Source: Saccharopolyspora soli
GTDB lineage: Bacteria > Actinomycetota > Actinomycetes > Mycobacteriales > Pseudonocardiaceae
Direction: 5' to 3'
Length of the DNA stretch: 64,000 bases
Assembly: GCF_022678645.1 (NCBI RefSeq)
Contig: NZ_JALBWV010000008.1
Span: 124,001 to 188,000 of the forward strand
Shown one piece after another: positions 60,528 to 64,000 of this stretch (positions are counted from its first letter, which is position 1; each line of letters starts with the position of its first letter). The notes under the pieces are model-generated. The model searched no databases. It had not been told where the DNA came from and worked only from the letters and a program-made list of their open reading frames with translations. The translations under genes and the position numbers were made by a program.

Positions 60528-62225
60528 GTGTCCAGTTATGAAGTTCGGCGCCGCCGTTTGTTGCAGACGTTCGGGTTGACTGCCGCGGCGGGCACCGCCG
60601 CGATGATGAACGCCGACCCGGTCCTTGGCGCCTCGCTGGGTTATGACGAGCGGATCGGGGTGCGGCCCGCTGATTATCGGGCGCCGACTGGGCTGGCCAA
60701 GCCCAGTGCTGCGAAGAACGCCGCTCTCGCGTGGATCGACGGCAATGCTGGCGAGATCACGGCGTTGAGCGACCAGATCTGGGAGTTCGCCGAGTTGTCG
60801 TTGCGGGAGTGGAAGTCGTCTCTTGCGGTGGCCGCGCTGCTGCGCAAGTACGGTTTCAGCATCCAGTGGGGACCGGCGGGGTTTCCGGCCGCTTTCGTCG
60901 CGACCTCCGGGTCGCAGGGGCCGGTGCTGGGTTTCAACGCCGAGTACGACGCCCTGCCGGGGCTGTCGCAGAAGAGCGGTGTGGGCGGGCATGATCCGCT
61001 GGTCTACAACTATGACGCGTATGGGCCGACGTACGGTGCGGGCCACGGCGATGCGCACAACACGCTGGGCGCGGGCGCGACCGCCGCGGCGATCGCGGTG
61101 AGCCAGGCGATCCGGGCACAGGGCCTGCAGGCCACGGTGAAGGTCTTCGGCACTACCGGTGAGGAGCAACTCGTCGGCAAGCCGTTCATGGTCAAGGCGG
61201 GTGTGTACGACGGTCTGGACGCGTTCCTGGACTGGCATCCGTTCGGTTCGACGTTGGCGTTCTGGAACACGACCAGTGCGTTGGCTTCCGCGACGTTCAC
61301 CTTCCTCGGCGCGGCGGGTCACGGGGCGACGCCGTTGGGAAACAAGAGCGGTCTTGATGGCGCGTTGCTCATGGCGACGATGTCGGAGTACCTGCGGGAG
61401 AAGAACGTCGCTGCGTCGGGACGCTTCCACTACGCGGTGATCAACGGCGGCGGTGCACCGAACGTCACCCCGGACATGTGCTCGATCTGGTTCTTCATGC
61501 GGGAGGGCAGCCCGGCGCGGGTCCAGGTCCTCTACGACAAGATCCTGGAGTGCGCCAAGGCGGCGGCCCAGGCGAGTCAGACGAGGCTGGTGCACAAGTT
61601 CCACTCGGGCACCTGGAACTTGCTGGGGAACAAGGTCGGCGCTGAGCTGATGAACGACAACATGCAGAGCATCGGACCGCCGGTGTTCAGCGACGCGGAC
61701 CATGCCTTGGCCAAGTCCGTGCAGCGGTCGTTGGGCAAACCGGAGGTCGGCATGGCCACGTCCCTGGTGCCGTTGACACCGCCCCCGCCGGTGTTCGGCG
61801 GGGGTATTTCCATCGACACCGCCGACGTGAGCTGGCACGCGCCCACCGCGGTGGCGCTCGCCGCGACCTTTCCGGCCGGGTTGCCGAACCACAACTGGGG
61901 CGTCACGGCGGCCGCCGCCACGAACATCGGGCATCAGGGGATGCTCTCGGCCGCTCGTTATCTCGCGGCCACGGCGATCGACCTGATCACGCAGCCCGAC
62001 CTGCTCGGCGCCATGCAGGAGGAGTTCCGGCAGCGCACCGAGGGCGTCCGATGGACCAGCATGATCCCGGAGGGCACCCAACCGCCGATGTACGAGCCGC
62101 CCGCGGACTTCCTCGCCCAGACCGGCCAGAAATGGCCGCCGAAGGGCATCACCTGGCCAGTCCCGGAGGTGGTCGCCACGGAGCGGCTCGGCTCCGTCGG
62201 ACCGGACCTACCACCCGTCACGTGA
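60528..62225 (+). CDS. Tat-exported M20-family amidohydrolase (AbgB-like)
   Basis: The GTG at 60528 has GGGAGG 11 bases upstream and gives 565 residues. The N-terminus has a twin-Arg signal (RRRRLLQTFGLTAAAG), so the protein is folded in the cytosol and exported by Tat. The M20/amidohydrolase core has metal-ligand segments YGAGHGDAHNTLGAG and TTGEEQLVGKPF, and a dimerisation domain GHGATPLGNKSGLDG. The family hydrolyses p-aminobenzoyl-glutamate or similar amides. No regulator or uptake gene of such a pathway is adjacent. Confidence 0.85.
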   Translation: MSSYEVRRRRLLQTFGLTAAAGTAAMMNADPVLGASLGYDERIGVRPADYRAPTGLAKPSAAKNAALAWIDGNAGEITALSDQIWEFAELSLREWKSSLAVAALLRKYGFSIQWGPAGFPAAFVATSGSQGPVLGFNAEYDALPGLSQKSGVGGHDPLVYNYDAYGPTYGAGHGDAHNTLGAGATAAAIAVSQAIRAQGLQATVKVFGTTGEEQLVGKPFMVKAGVYDGLDAFLDWHPFGSTLAFWNTTSALASATFTFLGAAGHGATPLGNKSGLDGALLMATMSEYLREKNVAASGRFHYAVINGGGAPNVTPDMCSIWFFMREGSPARVQVLYDKILECAKAAAQASQTRLVHKFHSGTWNLLGNKVGAELMNDNMQSIGPPVFSDADHALAKSVQRSLGKPEVGMATSLVPLTPPPPVFGGGISIDTADVSWHAPTAVALAATFPAGLPNHNWGVTAAAATNIGHQGMLSAARYLAATAIDLITQPDLLGAMQEEFRQRTEGVRWTSMIPEGTQPPMYEPPADFLAQTGQKWPPKGITWPVPEVVATERLGSVGPDLPPVT

Positions 62226-62257
62226 CTGGCAGTCCTCCCGAGACCGATAGCTGCCGG

Positions 62258-62611
62258 TCAGCGGGGTGCGGCTGGCACGCCGCTGAGCCCGGTGCGCATC
62301 GCCTGCACCGCGTCGGCGGTGACGAGCACGTCGGCGAACAGCTGTGCGGGACGGCTGGCGTCCGTTCCCGTGACGAAGTGCACGACCCAGGACAGGTCCG
62401 GATCGGGCATCGGCCGCCGGATGAGCCCGTCGGCCTGTGGCTTGGCCGCATACGAAGCTGGGACGAGCGCGGGACCGAGCCCGAGCCGGACCAGGTCGAG
62501 CAGCATGTGCACGTCGTTCAAGGCGAACGCGGTGCATCGGGCGAATGCGTCGTCGACGATGCTGCGCGCGGTCCAGTCCGTGTCGAGATCGACGAACGGG
62601 TACGTCTCCAT
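62258..62611 (-). pseudogene. LysR-type regulator, C-terminal half only
   Basis: The frame contains the end of a LysR substrate-binding domain (PFVDLDTDWTARSIVDDAF, then DVHMLLDLVRLGLGPALVP). No N-terminal HTH is present, and upstream the sequence meets the TetR gene. It is a truncated remnant. Confidence 0.7.
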
Positions 62612-62655
62612 CCTGCGCCATCGACTCAGCAGGCGACGTGCGGTCCAACGCGATG

Positions 62656-63252
62656 TCAATCGAGGTGGGCGATCACCGCGTCGAGCACGAGTTTCGATGA
62701 GCGGGGCATCGAGACCTCGTCCGGGCTGAGCAGCCACTGGATCTGCAGTCCGTCCATCACGGCGATCAGCGCCGCGGCGGCGTCGATCACCTCGGGGTTG
62801 GTGGCGTCGCGGCCGGTCCGTTCCGCGATCGCGGCCGCGATCGCCGCGCGCAGGCCCGCCATCCGCTCGCGGAAGTAGCTCTGGGCGGGATGCCCTTCCG
62901 TGGCGGATTCCGCGGCGAGCACCGTGAACGCCTGGACGATGCCCGGCTGCGACTCGTTCTCCCCGACCGTTTGGACGAGATGCGGCAGCAGCTCCGCGCC
63001 ACGCGGTTTCGTCCGGCCCGGTACCCCGGCGACCTCGTGGCCATCCCGGTACCGCAACACGGCGAGGAGCAACTGGTCCTTCGACCCGAAGTGGTGCAGC
63101 ACGCCCGCGTGCGTCATCCCCGCCCGCTCTGCGATCTCGGTCAGGGACGCGTTGCGGAATCCGCGCTCGCCGAAGACGGCCAGCGCGGCTTGCAGCACGT
63201 CCGCGCGCCGCTGCGCCGTCCTGGCCTGCCGCTTGCTGCGTGGTTGATCCAC
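62656..63252 (-). CDS. TetR-family transcriptional regulator
   Basis: I start at the GTG at 63252, where TetR homology begins (VDQPRSKRQARTAQRRADVL); upstream the sequence belongs to a permease on the other strand. The HTH is AERAGMTHAGVLHHFGSKDQLL. The C-terminal part is helical and ends MPRSSKLVLDAVIAHLD. The ribosome binding site is weak. The position exactly at a break point suggests that the natural promoter has been lost; expression is uncertain. Confidence 0.7.
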   Translation of the reverse strand: MDQPRSKRQARTAQRRADVLQAALAVFGERGFRNASLTEIAERAGMTHAGVLHHFGSKDQLLLAVLRYRDGHEVAGVPGRTKPRGAELLPHLVQTVGENESQPGIVQAFTVLAAESATEGHPAQSYFRERMAGLRAAIAAAIAERTGRDATNPEVIDAAAALIAVMDGLQIQWLLSPDEVSMPRSSKLVLDAVIAHLD

Positions 63253-63255
63253 CCC

Positions 63256-63618
63256 GCCATCGCGCAGCAGATCCGCAGCGCCGTGATCACCAACCTGGAG
63301 GCCGACTACGTGCGCACGCTGCGCGGCCGCGGCCTGCCCGAGCGCAGCGTGATCTTCCGGCACGCGCTGCGCAACGCCGCGCCCAACGCGCTGACCGTGC
63401 TGTCGCTGCAGTTCATCAACCTGCTCGGCAGCACGGTGGTGATCGAGAAGGTCTTCGCGCTGCCCGGGATCGGCTCGATGATCCTCGACGCGACGGTTGC
63501 GGGCGACAGCCCGCAGGTGCTCGGCGTCGTCGTGCTGATGGTGCTGGTCGTGATCGTCGTCAACCTCGCCATCGACATCGCCATCGGCTGGCTCAACCCG
63601 AAGGTGCGTGTGCAGTGA
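63256..63618 (+). pseudogene. dipeptide/oligopeptide ABC transporter permease (DppB-like), C-terminal part
   Basis: The frame is a typical end of a DppB/OppB permease: the EAA-like loop (DYVRTLRGRGLPERSVIFRHALRN) and the last two TM helices, ending NPKVRVQ. The first two thirds are missing; the sequence upstream is the TetR gene on the other strand. A start such as the GTG near 63280 cannot give a working permease. Confidence 0.75.
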
Positions 63619-64000
63619 CCACTCCCGCGATATCTACCGCCCCGCCCCACCGGGGCGTCACCGCGAGGCTGTTGCGCAACCCGCTAGGTGCCGCGGCGCT
63701 GGTGCTGCTGATCGCAGTGATCGCGATCAGCCTGTTGGCGCCGCTGCTCGCGCCCTACGACCCGAACACCGTCATCCCCGGTATCGCGCGTTCCGCACCT
63801 GGCGCCGGACACCTGCTCGGCGGCGACGGCGCGGGCCGCGACGTGCTGTCCCGGCTGCTCCACGGCGGGCGCCAAACCCTGCTGGGCGCACTCGTCACCA
63901 CCGTCGTGGCGATGCTGGTCGGCATCCCGAGCGGACTCGTCGCCGGGTACTTCGGCAATGCCTTCGACACCGCCGCGAACTGGGTCTCGAACATGATCAT
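63615..64000 (+). CDS. dipeptide/oligopeptide ABC transporter permease (DppC-like), 3' end outside window
   Basis: The GTG at 63615 overlaps the TGA of the upstream permease remnant (GTGA), the normal dppB-dppC coupling. The 128 visible codons contain a basic N-terminus, the first TM helix (ALVLLIAVIAISLLAPLLAPY), the periplasmic segment HLLGGDGAGRDVLSRLLHGG that marks the DppC/OppC family, and the start of the next TM helices. It should import peptides with the missing partners. As its partner permease is truncated, the transporter is probably non-functional in this form. Confidence 0.82.
   Translation, partial: MTTPAISTAPPHRGVTARLLRNPLGAAALVLLIAVIAISLLAPLLAPYDPNTVIPGIARSAPGAGHLLGGDGAGRDVLSRLLHGGRQTLLGALVTTVVAMLVGIPSGLVAGYFGNAFDTAANWVSNMI

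Overview
The window comes from a high-GC actinomycete. Codon third positions are strongly G/C biased, GTG and TTG starts are common, Shine-Dalgarno sequences are of the GGAGG type, and the core of the window is an actinobacterial type VII secretion (ESX-like) locus. The gene content fits a mycelial Pseudonocardiales-type soil actinomycete. This placement is an inference from gene content; no rRNA or marker gene is present.

Layout. 1-5.9 kb is a mixed and partly decayed left flank: the end of an MFS exporter, a haloacetate-dehalogenase-like hydrolase next to a poly-G/C tract that looks like an assembly artefact, a flavin oxidoreductase that has lost its NAD-binding centre, an aromatic-hydroxylase-type monooxygenase, and an ECF41-type sigma factor without its C-terminal regulatory domain. 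5.9-14.3 kb holds two large divergent LuxR/STAND regulators. One overlaps by ATGA a beta-helix-CbxX AAA ATPase fusion that may replace EccA. 14.4-44.2 kb is a long leftward array that probably forms one or a few operons: eccD, eccB, three small WXG100/ESAT-6-like or coiled-coil proteins, a 1051-aa Ser-Asp/Gly-Ser repeat protein, a 520-aa WXG protein, a YbaB-like protein, another WXG100 protein, a 6155-aa giant protein, an Imm35-type immunity protein and an SseB-like T7SS-associated protein. 44.4-54.4 kb holds rightward eccC (three FtsK/SpoIIIE ATPase domains), then small accessory genes, then leftward mycP overlapping a protein with an ADP-ribosyltransferase-like C-terminus. 54.5-64 kb is an ordinary right flank with many remnants: methyltransferases, TetR/SDR, a QorR/QorB-like redox pair, a truncated zinc alcohol dehydrogenase, a Tat-exported M20 amidohydrolase, a LysR remnant, a TetR regulator and dipeptide ABC permease pieces.

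How it works together. EccB, EccC, EccD and MycP give a minimal T7SS membrane complex; no eccE, PE/PPE or espG is seen. The WXG proteins are the likely secreted partners. The giant protein has a WXG100-like/CpnT-like N-terminus, a repetitive disordered linker, a Fic-like domain with an HxFx(D)GNGR motif, an HD-type motif, a block of five roughly 265-residue beta-rich repeats, a caspase-fold-like Cys/His domain, an ADP-ribosyltransferase domain, an amidoligase-like region and a C-terminal papain-fold (Tox-PL) toxin domain with a Cys-His-Asp triad. The Imm35 gene follows with a one-base stop/start overlap. I read this as a T7SS-delivered multi-effector polymorphic toxin in which only the last domain has an obvious dedicated immunity gene. 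It is the most interesting object in the window.
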